Assembly: GCA_964628985.1 (NCBI GenBank)
Contig: CAZVNJ010000006.1
Location: 1 to 64,000, forward strand
DNA length: 64,000 nt
Direction: 5' to 3'
Source of the DNA: SURF-43 sp964628985
GTDB taxonomy: Bacteria > Chloroflexota > Dehalococcoidia > UBA2979
Positions within the stretch are counted from its first letter, which is position 1, and each line of letters begins with the position of its first letter. The notes under the pieces are model-generated. The model worked only from the letters and a program-made list of their open reading frames with translations, was not told where the DNA came from and ran no database searches. Positions 1-12,044 of this stretch are shown here, piece by piece. Position numbers and translations under genes: made by a program.

Positions 1-2
1 AG

Positions 3-83
3 GTGCAGCCCGTCGACATGTTCCCCCAGACCCAGCACATCGAGTGCGTGGTCGCGCTCGACCGCCCGACCGCCCGCGCGTGA
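3..83 (+). CDS. TrmA/RlmD-type RNA (uracil-5) methyltransferase, C-terminal end
   Basis: Only the last 26 residues lie in the window; the gene enters from the left edge. The peptide contains DMFPQTQHIECV, which closely resembles the conserved C-terminal end of the RlmD/TrmA family of SAM-dependent tRNA and rRNA m5U methyltransferases (typically DMFPxTxHVExV). The stop TGA at 81-83 overlaps the GTG start of maf as GTGA, so the two genes are translationally coupled. Which uridine or RNA is modified cannot be told from this fragment. Confidence 0.68.
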   Translation: MQPVDMFPQTQHIECVVALDRPTARA

Positions 84-694
84 CGCTGGTGCTCGCCTCC
101 GGCTCGCCACGACGGCGAGAACTGCTGACCGCCCTCGGCATGCCCTTCGTGGTGGACCCGGCCGATGTCGATGAAACGAGCGACGAGACCGGCCCCGTCC
201 GCCTCGCCGAGACGCTCGCCCTGGCGAAGGCGCGCGCCGTCTCGCGCCGCCGGCCGGACGACTTCGTCATCGGCAGCGACACGGTTGTCTCCCTTGATGG
301 ACGGCTCCTCGGCAAGCCCGGGGACGCCTCAGAGGCACGTGGCATGCTGGATGCGCTCCGGGGGCGAGGACACGAGGTCGTGACAGCCATAGCGCTCGTC
401 GTTCCGGGCGGTGTCGAGGTGGTCACGCACAGCCGCACCGCCGTGCTGATGCGCGACTATGAGGACGAAGCGCGTGACGAGTTCATCGCCCGTGGCGAGC
501 CGTTCGATAAGGCCGGGGGCTATGCCATCCAGGACGCGGCGTTCCATCCGGTCGCGCGCATCGAGGGATGCGAATGCGGCGTGATGGGCCTCCCGCTGTG
601 GACGTTGCGCGGGATGCTGCTGGACGCCGGTCTCGAGCCCGCGGCGCCATCGATCGACCGCTGTGCTGAGTGCAAGGAGCGCCCGGCGCGCTAG
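80..694 (+). CDS. maf: Maf family nucleotide pyrophosphatase
   Basis: A 204-residue protein of normal Maf length. The N-terminal LASGSPRRREL (residues 5-15) is the family's nucleotide-binding signature; GSDTVV near residue 67 carries the catalytic Asp, and KAGGYAIQD is the third conserved block. Family members hydrolyse dTTP, UTP or modified nucleoside triphosphates to monophosphates. The GTG at 80 is chosen because it overlaps the upstream stop (GTGA) and places the signature at the usual distance from the N terminus; a GTG at 44 is also open. The C-terminal tail has an extra CAEC pair of unknown meaning. The gene ends in CTAG shared with the convergent gene. Confidence 0.9.
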   Translation: MTLVLASGSPRRRELLTALGMPFVVDPADVDETSDETGPVRLAETLALAKARAVSRRRPDDFVIGSDTVVSLDGRLLGKPGDASEARGMLDALRGRGHEVVTAIALVVPGGVEVVTHSRTAVLMRDYEDEARDEFIARGEPFDKAGGYAIQDAAFHPVARIEGCECGVMGLPLWTLRGMLLDAGLEPAAPSIDRCAECKERPAR

Positions 695-1257
695 CGGCGC
701 TCCTGCACCACCTCGAGTTCGCCGATCACCGTCGAGATGCGCACGTGCAAACGCCGCTCCTGCTGCTCGTAGCCGTCCGTACGCACCAGGATGTCGCGCA
801 GCAGCCCCTCTTCGCGACGGTCCAGCACGTCGACCGTGCCGACGAATGACTGGGCCTCCACCTCCAGGCCGATCCCGTGTGGGACCCGCAGGCGGATCGC
901 CCCCACCCAGCAGAGCAGCGTGAGCGCCGTCTCTCCGGGCGGGAGGTTGGCTTCGCGCAGGTCCAGGTCGATGTCTCCGAAGACCGTCCGGAGCACGCCG
1001 TCCTCGACCGACCAGCCGTCGGCGGAGCGGATGTGGCCGAAGGTCTGGGAGAGCCTCCGCCGCACGCGCCGTGCCCGCACCTCGGCGAGGATAGAGAGGA
1101 CGCCGAGGGCGATGAGGAAGAGCCCCACTCCGGCCTCGACGAGGCCGCGAGCGCCGAGGTCGCGCCAGCCGGCCTCGTCCACGAACAGCAGCAGGCCGAG
1201 GGCGCACAGATAGGCACCCACCGTGACGCTGAGGACGTCACGCAGGCGTGAGGTCAC
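691..1257 (-). CDS. LiaF-like C-terminal domain membrane protein
   Basis: A 188-residue protein with two N-terminal membrane segments (SVTVGAYLCALGLLLF, then EAGVGLFLIALGVLSIL), followed by a basic stretch and a soluble domain of about 110 residues. The soluble part (RTVFGDIDLDLREANLPPG, then IRLRVPHGIGLEVEAQS) looks like the beta-rich C-terminal domain of LiaF/YvqF, which in Firmicutes represses a cell-envelope-stress two-component system. No LiaRS-like genes are nearby, so the role here is unknown. The GTG start at 1257 overlaps the stop of the upstream 54-residue gene as GTGA, suggesting the pair is a split version of one LiaF-like protein. Confidence 0.66.
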   Translation of the reverse strand: MTSRLRDVLSVTVGAYLCALGLLLFVDEAGWRDLGARGLVEAGVGLFLIALGVLSILAEVRARRVRRRLSQTFGHIRSADGWSVEDGVLRTVFGDIDLDLREANLPPGETALTLLCWVGAIRLRVPHGIGLEVEAQSFVGTVDVLDRREEGLLRDILVRTDGYEQQERRLHVRISTVIGELEVVQERR

Positions 1258-1418
1258 CGGCGCCGCCAGGACCGCCGGGCACCGCGGAAGACGATCATCA
1301 CACCAAATCCGATGAGCGCCGCCGCCCAAAATTCGGTCGGCGTCACCGCGGGGATGACGTCTAGCGAGTCGAGGAGCAGAAGTGTGCCCACGATGATGAA
1401 GACCACCCCAAAAGCCAT
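1254..1418 (-). CDS. Small membrane protein, LiaI/LiaF-type N-terminal segment
   Basis: A 54-residue ORF beginning ATG at 1418 with a strong GGGGAGG ribosome site six or seven bases upstream. It is almost entirely two hydrophobic helices (VVFIIVGTLLLLDSL and FWAAALIGFGVMIVF) ending in a basic RRSWRRR tail. This is the layout of the short LiaI-LiaF-like (DUF5668-type) transmembrane module normally fused to LiaF. Its stop TGA overlaps the next gene's GTG start, so it heads a two-gene operon. The good ribosome site, coupling and topology support a real gene despite its small size. Confidence 0.68.
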   Translation of the reverse strand: MAFGVVFIIVGTLLLLDSLDVIPAVTPTEFWAAALIGFGVMIVFRGARRSWRRR

Positions 1419-1489
1419 GGCCGACCTCCCCGGTCCACGATTCTATGCCGAGCGCAGTTCCAGCCCCCCGAGCGATGGTAGTGTCGATA

Positions 1490-1511
1490 TGACGTCATTG
1501 TGACGCCATTG
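1490..1511. repeat. Two tandem 11-bp direct repeats (operator candidate)
   Basis: TGACGTCATTG at 1490-1500 is followed directly by TGACGCCATTG at 1501-1511, ten of eleven bases identical, then TCAAAC. The repeats lie between the divergent LiaF-like pair and the ABC exporter genes. Tandem units of 11 bp are typical of OmpR/PhoB-family response-regulator sites. The first unit also contains the palindrome TGACGTCA. Confidence 0.4.
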
Positions 1512-1647
1512 TCAAACCGCCCTCGGGGACAAGAACTTCACCTGCGGTGATGCCGTCAGCGACCTGACCCGGGGGAATGGATGCGGGTTAGGCAGATATG
1601 AGTACTTTAGATCTGGTGGCCTCTCGCCACCGCAGGGAGGACTGAAC

Positions 1648-2340
1648 GTGGCGGATCCGATCATCCTGGTGACTGACCTCGTGAAAACGTACGACACCGG
1701 CGCAATCCGGGTGAACGCACTCCGTGGAGTCTCGCTCAGTGTGGAGAAGGGCGAGATGGTCGCCATCATGGGGCCCTCCGGGTGCGGCAAGACCACCCTC
1801 CTCAACTGCGTCTCCGGCATCGATGAACCGACGTCCGGTTCGGTCAAGATCGAGGGCACAGAACTAGCCTCGATGGATGACGACCGGAAGACGGCCTACC
1901 GCGCGAAGCGGATGGGCTTCATCTTCCAGTTCTACAACCTCCTCCCCGTGCTCAGCGCGGTGGAGAACGTGGAACTGCCGCTCCTGGTCTCCGGGACGAA
2001 GCCGGCGGACGCCCGATCGAAGGCGGCGGCGGTGCTGGACCACGTGAAACTGACCGAGTGGGAACACCACAAGCCGGCCGAGCTGTCCGGGGGCCAGCGT
2101 CAACGGGTCACGATCGCGCGGGCCCTTGCCAACGACCCGGCGATCGTCTGGGCAGACGAACCCACCGGCGACCTGGACTCGGTCACAGCCGACGAGATCA
2201 TGACCCTGATGCAGGACCTGAACGAACAGCAGCAACAGACCTTCGTGATCGTGACGCACGACCCTGGCATCGCGGCGCGTTGCCACCGCACGATCCACAT
2301 GCGAGACGGCCTCATCGAGCGCGAGGAGCGCCACCGATGA
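1648..2340 (+). CDS. ABC transporter ATP-binding protein (MacB/LolD type)
   Basis: A 230-residue ATPase with Walker A GPSGCGKTT (42-50), Q-loop in FIFQFYNLLP (91-100), signature LSGGQRQRV (146-154), Walker B IVWADEP (166-172) and an H-loop VTHD near the end. The spacing and the QFYNLLP motif are typical of the LolD/MacB/FtsE group, which powers mechanotransmission permeases rather than channel-forming transporters. The GTG start has a GGGAGG ribosome site. It is coupled by ATGA to the permease gene, so the two form one exporter. Substrate is not predictable; lipoproteins, peptides or antibiotics are usual for the family. Confidence 0.92.
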   Translation: MADPIILVTDLVKTYDTGAIRVNALRGVSLSVEKGEMVAIMGPSGCGKTTLLNCVSGIDEPTSGSVKIEGTELASMDDDRKTAYRAKRMGFIFQFYNLLPVLSAVENVELPLLVSGTKPADARSKAAAVLDHVKLTEWEHHKPAELSGGQRQRVTIARALANDPAIVWADEPTGDLDSVTADEIMTLMQDLNEQQQQTFVIVTHDPGIAARCHRTIHMRDGLIEREERHR

Positions 2341-5300
2341 CCGAACTGTTCGGCATCCCGCTCACCAGCATCATGGTCGCCGGGCTCATCCTGATGGGTT
2401 TCGCGTTCGGCGTGGTGGCGTATATCGGCATCCGCAACCCGCTGCTCGTCCGCATGGGACTGAGGAACGCGGTGCGCCGCAAGGCTCAGACAGTGCTCAT
2501 CGTGATCGGCCTGATGCTCTCAACGCTGATCATCAGCGCGGCGTTCGCGACCGGTGACACCGTGGGGTACTCGATCACGAACACCGTGTACTCCGAGTTC
2601 GCACAGGCCGACCTCGTCCTCGCGCGTAACGTGGACCGCGCCCAGACGACGGGGGAGGGCATCGCGCCGGGCGACCTCGCTGCGCTCAAGGCCTTCCTCG
2701 GGGGCGACGCCGATGTGGATGGCGTCGCCGGCATCGTGCAGGAGCGCATCCCCGCGCTGAACGCGGGACGGCGCCTCTCCGAGCCCCGCGCGGTACTGGC
2801 TGGTGTCGATCCGCTGGACATGGCCACCCTCAAAAGCCTGCTCACGCCGGACGCCGCGGAAGTCTCGCCGACCGCGCTCACCGCGACCGGCGTGTTCATC
2901 TCCCAACGCCTGAGCGAAGACATCGGCCTCGGCAAGGGCGAACAACTCACCGTCTTCGCGAACAACCAGCCGGCCACGTTTACGGTCCTCGAGATCGTTC
3001 AGGACAACGCGTTGACGTCCGCCTCCGTCAGCGACAACGGCCAGGAACCAGCCGGCGGGATCGTGGCAACCCGGGAGGTCGTGAACACCCTGACCGGCAA
3101 GGGAGACCGTTACTCACTCGCGGTCGTCTCGGTACGTGGTGGCGTACGGGACACCCTGGAGGTGATCCCGGGCGTAGAGGACCGCCTGAAAGACTGGCTC
3201 GCCACGGACGGGGCCCCAGCGCTGCGCGTCGTCTCGACGAAGGAACAGGCCGTCGGCATCGCAGAATTGGTCGGCTCGATCTTCGTGACCTTCTTCCTCG
3301 TGTTCGGCCTCTTCTCGATCGCAGCCGGCATCATGCTGATCTTCCTGACCTTCGTGATGCTTGCCGCGGAGCGCCGCTCGGAGATGGGCATGGCACGGGC
3401 GGTGGGCATGAAGCGCTCCCACCTCACACAGTCGTTCATCGCAGAGGGCATGGCCTACAACGTGGGCTCCGCCCTGGTGGGGGCCGTGCTGGGGCTGGGC
3501 GTGGCCTTCATCCTGGTGACCGCGCTAGGCAGTGTCTTCGGAGACTTTGGGCTCAGCATCGTCTTCCACTTCAACCCGCAGGGCTTCGTCATTGCCTACG
3601 CGCTCGGCGTGGTGATCACGTTCCTTACAGTGGCGTTTTCCTCGTGGCGTGCCGCGAACCTCAACATCGTGCGTGCGATCCGGGATCTCCCAGAGCCGGA
3701 GCCGCTCCGCGGCCGCACGCGCACGGTGAAAGGTTTGGTGGTGGCCTCGGCGGCAGTGATCTGGACCTTCATCCGGATCCCCCTCCTCCTCGGTCCGTTG
3801 CAGGCGCTCGGGTCAGTGGCGCAGCTGGCGAGCGAGGGCGAGTCGGTCGTGCCTGGCGTGATCATGCTGGCCGTCTCTCTACTCCTCGCATTCTTTGCCT
3901 GGCGGACCCGCCGGTGGGCGAAGCCGCGGCGGAATGTGGGCGGCTGGGCGGTCCTCATGCTCCTCAGCGGTGTGGGGCTCACCGCCTGGGGTGGATGGGG
4001 GATCCAGCAGGCCTTCGCCTACACCGGCGGGACCACGCTGGCACTCCTCGCGATCGCCATGCTGGCGGTCTACTTCGGCGCATCGGCGCGACTGGCCTTC
4101 ACCATCGCCAGCGTCGCGCTGCTCTGGTACTGGCTCCTGCCGCTGCCGTTTTCGCTGTTCAGCGAGGCCGGCAAGGGTTGGAACGACCCGCTGAACGGAC
4201 TCGCCGGCCTCGTGGGGATGGAGCACGAGACCGTCGCCGCGAACATCGAGATGTTCTTTGTGTCCGGGCTCTGCATCACCGCCTCAGCCACGCTGTTCGT
4301 CATCTTCAACGCGGACCGTGTGCTGGGGCTGCTCCGAGGCAGCTCCGGGGTCTTCAGAAGCGTCACCCCGGCGGTGCGCACTGCCATCGCTTATCCGCTC
4401 GCCTCGAAGTTCCGCACCGGGATGACGCTCGCGATGTTCGGGCTCGTGATGTTCTCGCTCGTGGTGATGGCCACCCTCAACCACAACTTCTCGCAGTTGT
4501 TCCTGGGTGACGACGCTACCGGTGGGTTCAACGTCACGGTGACCGGCAACCCGACGAACCGCATCTCGGACCTCGCGGTCGCCCTCCGCGAGGCCGGGGC
4601 CGAGCAACCGAACATTTCCGGCATCGGCACCATTGTGTCCATGCCAGCCCGGATCCGTGCGGAGGAGCAAGCCGAGGACAAGGCCGGAACCTACCGCCTC
4701 GCGGGTGTCGACGCAGACTTCCTGCGCCTCGCGCGGTTCCCGCTCTCTGCGCGCGCCAACGGGTACGCCACCGACGCCGACGTATTCGCGGCGATGCAGG
4801 CGGATTCCTCGCTCGCTCTGGTGGACGAATCACGATTGGCCGTCAACCAGCAGAACCCATTCGGCGGCAGCGGGGATGTTCCGCAGCAGTTCGTCATCGA
4901 CCGCGACCCGCTCGCGCTCAAGGAGCAGTCGTGGGAACCGATCCCGCTGGTCGTCCGTGACTCAAGGACCGGCGCCGAGGCCCACGTGAAGGTCATTGGC
5001 TTCGTCGACCAGGCCGTCACGAGCGTGATCAACGACTGGGCCGCGGTATTCACGAGCCGGAAACTGCTAGACGAGCAGTTCAAGTCCGGGACGGTGGACC
5101 TCTTCTTCCTCACGACTGCGGGTGAGGGCCGGGACGCTGAGAAGCGCGTCGCAGATGCCGTCGAGTCGGCACTCTTAGAACGGGGTGTACAGGCGAGGTC
5201 GATCCGCGAGCGGATCGAGGACTCGGCGGCACAGGCGCAGGCATTCCAGACGCTCTTCCAGGGGTTCATGGGCCTCGGGATGATCGTGGGGATCGCGGCG

Positions 5301-5648
5301 CTGGGTGTGATCGCCTTCCGCACGGTCGCCGAGCGCAGACAGCAGATCGGCATGCTGCGTGCCATCGGCTACTCGAGGCGATTGGTGGCCGTCACGTTCT
5401 TCCTGGAGTCGTCGTTCATCGCCGTGACGGGAATCGGGATGGGGCTCCTGCTCGGCAGCGCGCTGTCCTACAACCTGATGACCTCCCCCGAGTTCACACA
5501 GGGGTCCACCGTGGACTATGGCGTCCCATGGGGCCGCCTCATCCTCATCATCTCGGTGGCCTACGGCGCCAGCGCCCTGATGACACTGATCCCCGCCCGC
5601 AGCGCCTCGCGCGTGCCGGTGGCGGAGGCACTGCGGTACAGCGGCTAG
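2337..5648 (+). CDS. FtsX-like ABC permease, double-domain
   Basis: A 1103-residue membrane protein starting at the ATG that overlaps the ATPase stop. It has the duplicated layout of large MacB/LolC/E-like permeases: an N-terminal helix, an extracytoplasmic domain (MacB-PCD-like), an FtsX helix bundle with the typical AAERRSEMGMARAVGMKRSHL coupling segment, several extra membrane helices in the middle, a second extracytoplasmic domain, and a second FtsX domain with VAERRQQIGMLRAIGYSRR followed by helices to the C terminus. Each permease half therefore lies in the same chain. It would act in the cytoplasmic membrane with the upstream ATPase. Confidence 0.9.
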   Translation: MTELFGIPLTSIMVAGLILMGFAFGVVAYIGIRNPLLVRMGLRNAVRRKAQTVLIVIGLMLSTLIISAAFATGDTVGYSITNTVYSEFAQADLVLARNVDRAQTTGEGIAPGDLAALKAFLGGDADVDGVAGIVQERIPALNAGRRLSEPRAVLAGVDPLDMATLKSLLTPDAAEVSPTALTATGVFISQRLSEDIGLGKGEQLTVFANNQPATFTVLEIVQDNALTSASVSDNGQEPAGGIVATREVVNTLTGKGDRYSLAVVSVRGGVRDTLEVIPGVEDRLKDWLATDGAPALRVVSTKEQAVGIAELVGSIFVTFFLVFGLFSIAAGIMLIFLTFVMLAAERRSEMGMARAVGMKRSHLTQSFIAEGMAYNVGSALVGAVLGLGVAFILVTALGSVFGDFGLSIVFHFNPQGFVIAYALGVVITFLTVAFSSWRAANLNIVRAIRDLPEPEPLRGRTRTVKGLVVASAAVIWTFIRIPLLLGPLQALGSVAQLASEGESVVPGVIMLAVSLLLAFFAWRTRRWAKPRRNVGGWAVLMLLSGVGLTAWGGWGIQQAFAYTGGTTLALLAIAMLAVYFGASARLAFTIASVALLWYWLLPLPFSLFSEAGKGWNDPLNGLAGLVGMEHETVAANIEMFFVSGLCITASATLFVIFNADRVLGLLRGSSGVFRSVTPAVRTAIAYPLASKFRTGMTLAMFGLVMFSLVVMATLNHNFSQLFLGDDATGGFNVTVTGNPTNRISDLAVALREAGAEQPNISGIGTIVSMPARIRAEEQAEDKAGTYRLAGVDADFLRLARFPLSARANGYATDADVFAAMQADSSLALVDESRLAVNQQNPFGGSGDVPQQFVIDRDPLALKEQSWEPIPLVVRDSRTGAEAHVKVIGFVDQAVTSVINDWAAVFTSRKLLDEQFKSGTVDLFFLTTAGEGRDAEKRVADAVESALLERGVQARSIRERIEDSAAQAQAFQTLFQGFMGLGMIVGIAALGVIAFRTVAERRQQIGMLRAIGYSRRLVAVTFFLESSFIAVTGIGMGLLLGSALSYNLMTSPEFTQGSTVDYGVPWGRLILIISVAYGASALMTLIPARSASRVPVAEALRYSG

Positions 5649-5676
5649 CCTCGATCCGATCGCCAGAGACACAGAA

Positions 5677-5698
5677 GGGCCGCCCTGCCGGGCGGCCC
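5677..5698. terminator. Bidirectional hairpin terminator
   Basis: A perfect 9-bp inverted repeat, GGGCCGCCC at 5677-5685 and GGGCGGCCC at 5690-5698, with a 4-base loop and a short pyrimidine run TCTCGT after it. It sits between the convergent ABC permease gene and gltD and can serve both. Confidence 0.75.
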
Positions 5699-5721
5699 TC
5701 TCGTATCCCACGGAGCGTGGC

Positions 5722-7154
5722 TCAGAGCGGAGAGGGCAGTGCGCTCTCACCCATCAGATAGGTGTCGATGCCGCGAGCCGCGGCGCGGCCCTCCGCGATC
5801 GCCCACACGATGAGGGACTGCCCGCGGGTCATATCGCCGGCCGTGAAGACGCCCGGGACACTCGTCATCTTGTTGGCGTCCGCCTTCACGTTTCCGCGTT
5901 CGGTCAGTTCTACGCCGAGCTGCTCGAGGAGGCCGCCACGCTCGGGGCCAAGGAACCCCATCGCCAGGAGCAGCAGGTCGCACTCGACCTCAAACTCCGA
6001 GCCGGGGACTTCGTTCATGACCTGGCGGCCGCCCTCCTGGACGAACTCGACGCGTACGGCATGCAGCCGCTTCAGCACTCCGTCCTCGCCCGAGAGGTAC
6101 TTCGTGAGAATGCTGTAGTCGCGCTCGCCGCCCTCCTCGTGGGCAGATGAGACACGGTAGACGTTCGGATACAGCGGCCAGGGCTGCGTCTCAGGGCGGC
6201 TGCCGGGCGGCCGGGGCAGCAACTCATACTGTGAGACATGCTTCGCGCCCTGACGGATCGCGGTCCCCAGACAGTCCGCGCCCGTATCACCACCGCCGAG
6301 GATGATGACCCGCTTACCCTTCGCCGAGATGAACTCCGACTCCGGAACCTCGTCGCCGGCGTTCCGGCGGTTCTGGAGCGGCAGATACTCCATGGCGAGA
6401 TAGGTGCCCTTGAGGTCGCGCCCGGGCACCTCGAGGTCGCGAGCCTGTGTCGCGCCGCCGGCCAGGCAGATCGCGTCGAACTGCTTCAGCAACTCACGGC
6501 CATCGACATCTTTGCCGATGTTGGCCGACGGACGGAACGTGACGCCCTCCGCCTCCATCTGGACGAGGCGGCGGTCGATATGTTCCTTTTGCATCTTGAA
6601 GTCGGGGATGCCGTATCGCAGCAGACCGCCGATGCGATTGTCACGCTCGAACACGGTGACGTCGTGGCCGGCCCGGGCGAGTTGCTGGGCGGCAGCGAGG
6701 CCCGCGGGACCAGAGCCGACCACCGCCACGCGCTTGCCCGTCTTCACCTTCGCCGGCTCAGGCTTGATCCAGCCCTCGCGCCAGGCGTGGTCGATAATCG
6801 TGACCTCGACCTGTTTGATGGTCACCGGGTCATTGTTGATCCCGAGCACGCAGGCAGCCTCGCACGGCGCGGGGCAGAGCCGTCCGGTGAACTCGGGGAA
6901 ATTGTTGGTCGCGTGGAGCCGCTCGATGGCCTCATGCCACTGGTCGCGGTACACGAGGTCGTTCCAGTCCGGAATNNNNNNNNNNCCTGGTGGCAGAAGG
7001 GGATGCCGCAGTCCATGCAGCGCGCGGCCTGCTGACGCAGGGCGTCCGTGGGGAATGCCTCGTAGACTTCGAGCCAGTCGTGGACCCGCTCCTCAACCGG
7101 GCGGCGCGTGGGTGTCTTCCGCCCGAATTCCATGAAGCCAGTGGGCTTAGCCAC
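5722..7154 (-). CDS. gltD: Glutamate synthase small subunit (interrupted by an assembly gap)
   Basis: The beta subunit of NADPH-dependent glutamate synthase passes electrons from NAD(P)H through FAD and Fe-S clusters to GltB. The N terminus (from GTG 7154) has the ARCMDCGIPFCHQ cysteine motif; after the gap come PDWNDLVYRDQW and LCPAPCEAACVLG, then the FAD site VAVVGSGPAGLAAAQQLA, the pyridine-nucleotide site VIILGGGDTGADCLGTA and the C-terminal GVFTAGDMTRGQSLIVWAI. Ten Ns at 6976-6985 replace the conserved GCPLGN segment. The protein otherwise aligns with full-length GltD of about 480 residues. The gene overlaps the end of gltB by 8 bases. Confidence 0.92.
6976..6985. other. Assembly gap (10 Ns)
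   Basis: Ten undetermined bases inside gltD. The conserved protein context predicts about 20 missing bases, so the gap length is probably a placeholder. Confidence 0.95.
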
Positions 7155-8554
7155 GGCTCACCGCCGATGCTTGCGCCGCGGTCTCTTCCTGGGCGCGCCG
7201 CTCGTTCAGCACGCGCCGGTACTCGTTCGGCATCACCTTCACGAACGCTCCTGCCGCGCGCGGCCAGTCCGACAGCAGGCGCTGCGCGACCGTACTCTCG
7301 GTGTACTCCACGTGCCGCTCCAACAGGCCCCGCACGAGGTCCAGGTCTTCCGGCTCATCGAGGGCCTCGAAGCTGACCATCTCGCGGTTGCAGCGCTGCT
7401 CGAAGTCCTCGTCCGGGTCCCAGACGTAGGCGATGCCTCCGCTCATTCCGGCGCCGAAGTTGCGGCCCGTCCGGCCGATGACGACCACGCGCCCGCCAGT
7501 CATGTATTCACACCCATGGTCGCCTACGCCCTCGACAACGGCGAGGGCGCCGCTGTTCCGCACGGCGAAGCGCTCCCCGGCGATGCCACGGAAGAACGCT
7601 GAACCACCGGTCGCGCCGTAGAGGGCGACATTGCCCGTGACGATGTTCTCCTCCGGCACGAACGTGGCGACCTTCGACGGGTGCACAATGATCTTGCCAC
7701 CCGAGAGTCCCTTGCCGGCGTAGTCGTTCGTGTCGCCTTCGAGGCGCAGGGTGATTCCGGCGGGGATGAACGCCCCGAACGATTGCCCCGCGGACCCTGT
7801 GAACCGAATGTCGATGGTGTCGTCGGGCAAGCCTGCGGCGCCGTAGCGGCGGCTGACCTCTGCGCCAAGGATCGTCCCCACCGTGCGGTTCACGTTGCGG
7901 ATCGGTTTCTCGATGCGTACTGGCTCACCCCGGTCGAGCGCGGCGGCCGCCTCAACGAGCAACTTCTGGTCGAGCGCGAACTGGATGCCGTGGTCCTGAA
8001 GCGCCACCTGGTGCGTGGGCACATCCGGGCCGACGTCCGGCCGGTAGAGGATGGCGGAGAGGTCGAGGCCCTGCGCCTTCCAGTGGTCAACTGCGCGGCG
8101 CATGTCCAGGAGGTCGCTTCGACCGACCATCTCGTCGAGCGAGCGGAAACCGAGTTCGGCCATGTACTGGCGGACTTCCTCGGCAACGAAGCGGAAGAAG
8201 TTGACTACGTGCTCCGCACGCCCGGCGAACTGCTCACGCAGGGCCGGATTCTGCGTCGCGATCCCGACGGGGCAGGTGTCGAGGTGACAGACCCGCATCA
8301 TGACGCAGCCCATGACCACGAGTGGTGCCGTGGCAAACCCGAACTCCTCCGCCCCGAGCAACGCACCGATCACGACGTCGCGCCCGGTCTTGAGCTGGCC
8401 GTCCACCTCGACGGTGATGCGGTCGCGTAGCCGGTTGAGGACGAGGGTCTGCTGCGTCTCGGCCAGTCCGAGTTCCCATGGGATGCCTGCGTGCTTCAAT
8501 GACGTCAGCGGGCTGGCGCCGGTCCCGCCATCGTGACCGCTGATGAGCACCACG

Positions 8555-11707
<3,153 letters not shown>

Positions 11708-11751
11708 CAGTCCGCTCCCCCACCGACGCGGACAGCCGCCACCGTGATTCG

Positions 11752-11781
11752 CCTATACCGAATGCGGTGGCCTGCCGTCGA
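11752..11781 (-). promoter_or_regulatory. Candidate gltB promoter with overlapping inverted repeat
   Basis: Read on the minus strand, TCGACG (11781-11776) and TATAGG (11757-11752) are separated by 18 bases, each matching four of six consensus positions. An inverted repeat, CCACCGTGATTCG at 11739-11751 and CGAATGCGGTGG at 11759-11770, covers the -10 element with one bulged base. This would suit a repressor or nitrogen-responsive regulator. Prediction by eye only. Confidence 0.4.
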
Positions 11782-11828
11782 CTTCATGGCTGGTCCGTCC
11801 CTCGGTCAGATTCCGCGGGCTGCGCAGG

Positions 11829-11875
11829 GGGCACGCATTGTACCTCCGCCCGATCAGGGCGGAAGCACGGTGCCC
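11829..11875. other. Nested inverted repeats (possible structured leader)
   Basis: An outer stem GGGCAC (11829-11834) with GTGCCC (11870-11875) encloses an inner 7-bp stem TCCGCCC (11845-11851) with GGGCGGA (11857-11863), loop GATCA. It lies about 170 bases before the BcsB-like gene and could form in its 5' leader. No known riboswitch class is recognised. Confidence 0.3.
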
Positions 11876-12044
11876 AGAGGCCTCGCCCTCCCCTTTGCGA
11901 AAATCATCACAAGGCACCGGACTATAGCCGATCGCGTCCACCATGACCATAACCGCGTCCGGATCCGGTGGAGCGCGGTTGAATTCGCGTAAACGGGGGT
12001 TTCCCGGCTACGGCCTTAACGGGCCGGAGCCATAGGATGCACCC

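Larger units (their letters stand above)
11708..12044. other. Divergent intergenic region, gltB / bcsB-like gene
   Basis: This 337-base stretch has no plausible coding region on either strand. It holds a candidate gltB promoter with an overlapping inverted repeat (11739-11781), a nested stem structure (11829-11875), and an AT-richer patch with TTTGCGAAAATCATCAC around 11893-11910. The region just before the BcsB-like start has no convincing Shine-Dalgarno sequence. Confidence 0.7.

Noticed and set aside
1490..1499. TGACGTCA, a eukaryotic CRE-like palindrome
   Set aside because: It is simply part of the first 11-bp repeat unit and has no meaning by itself in bacteria.
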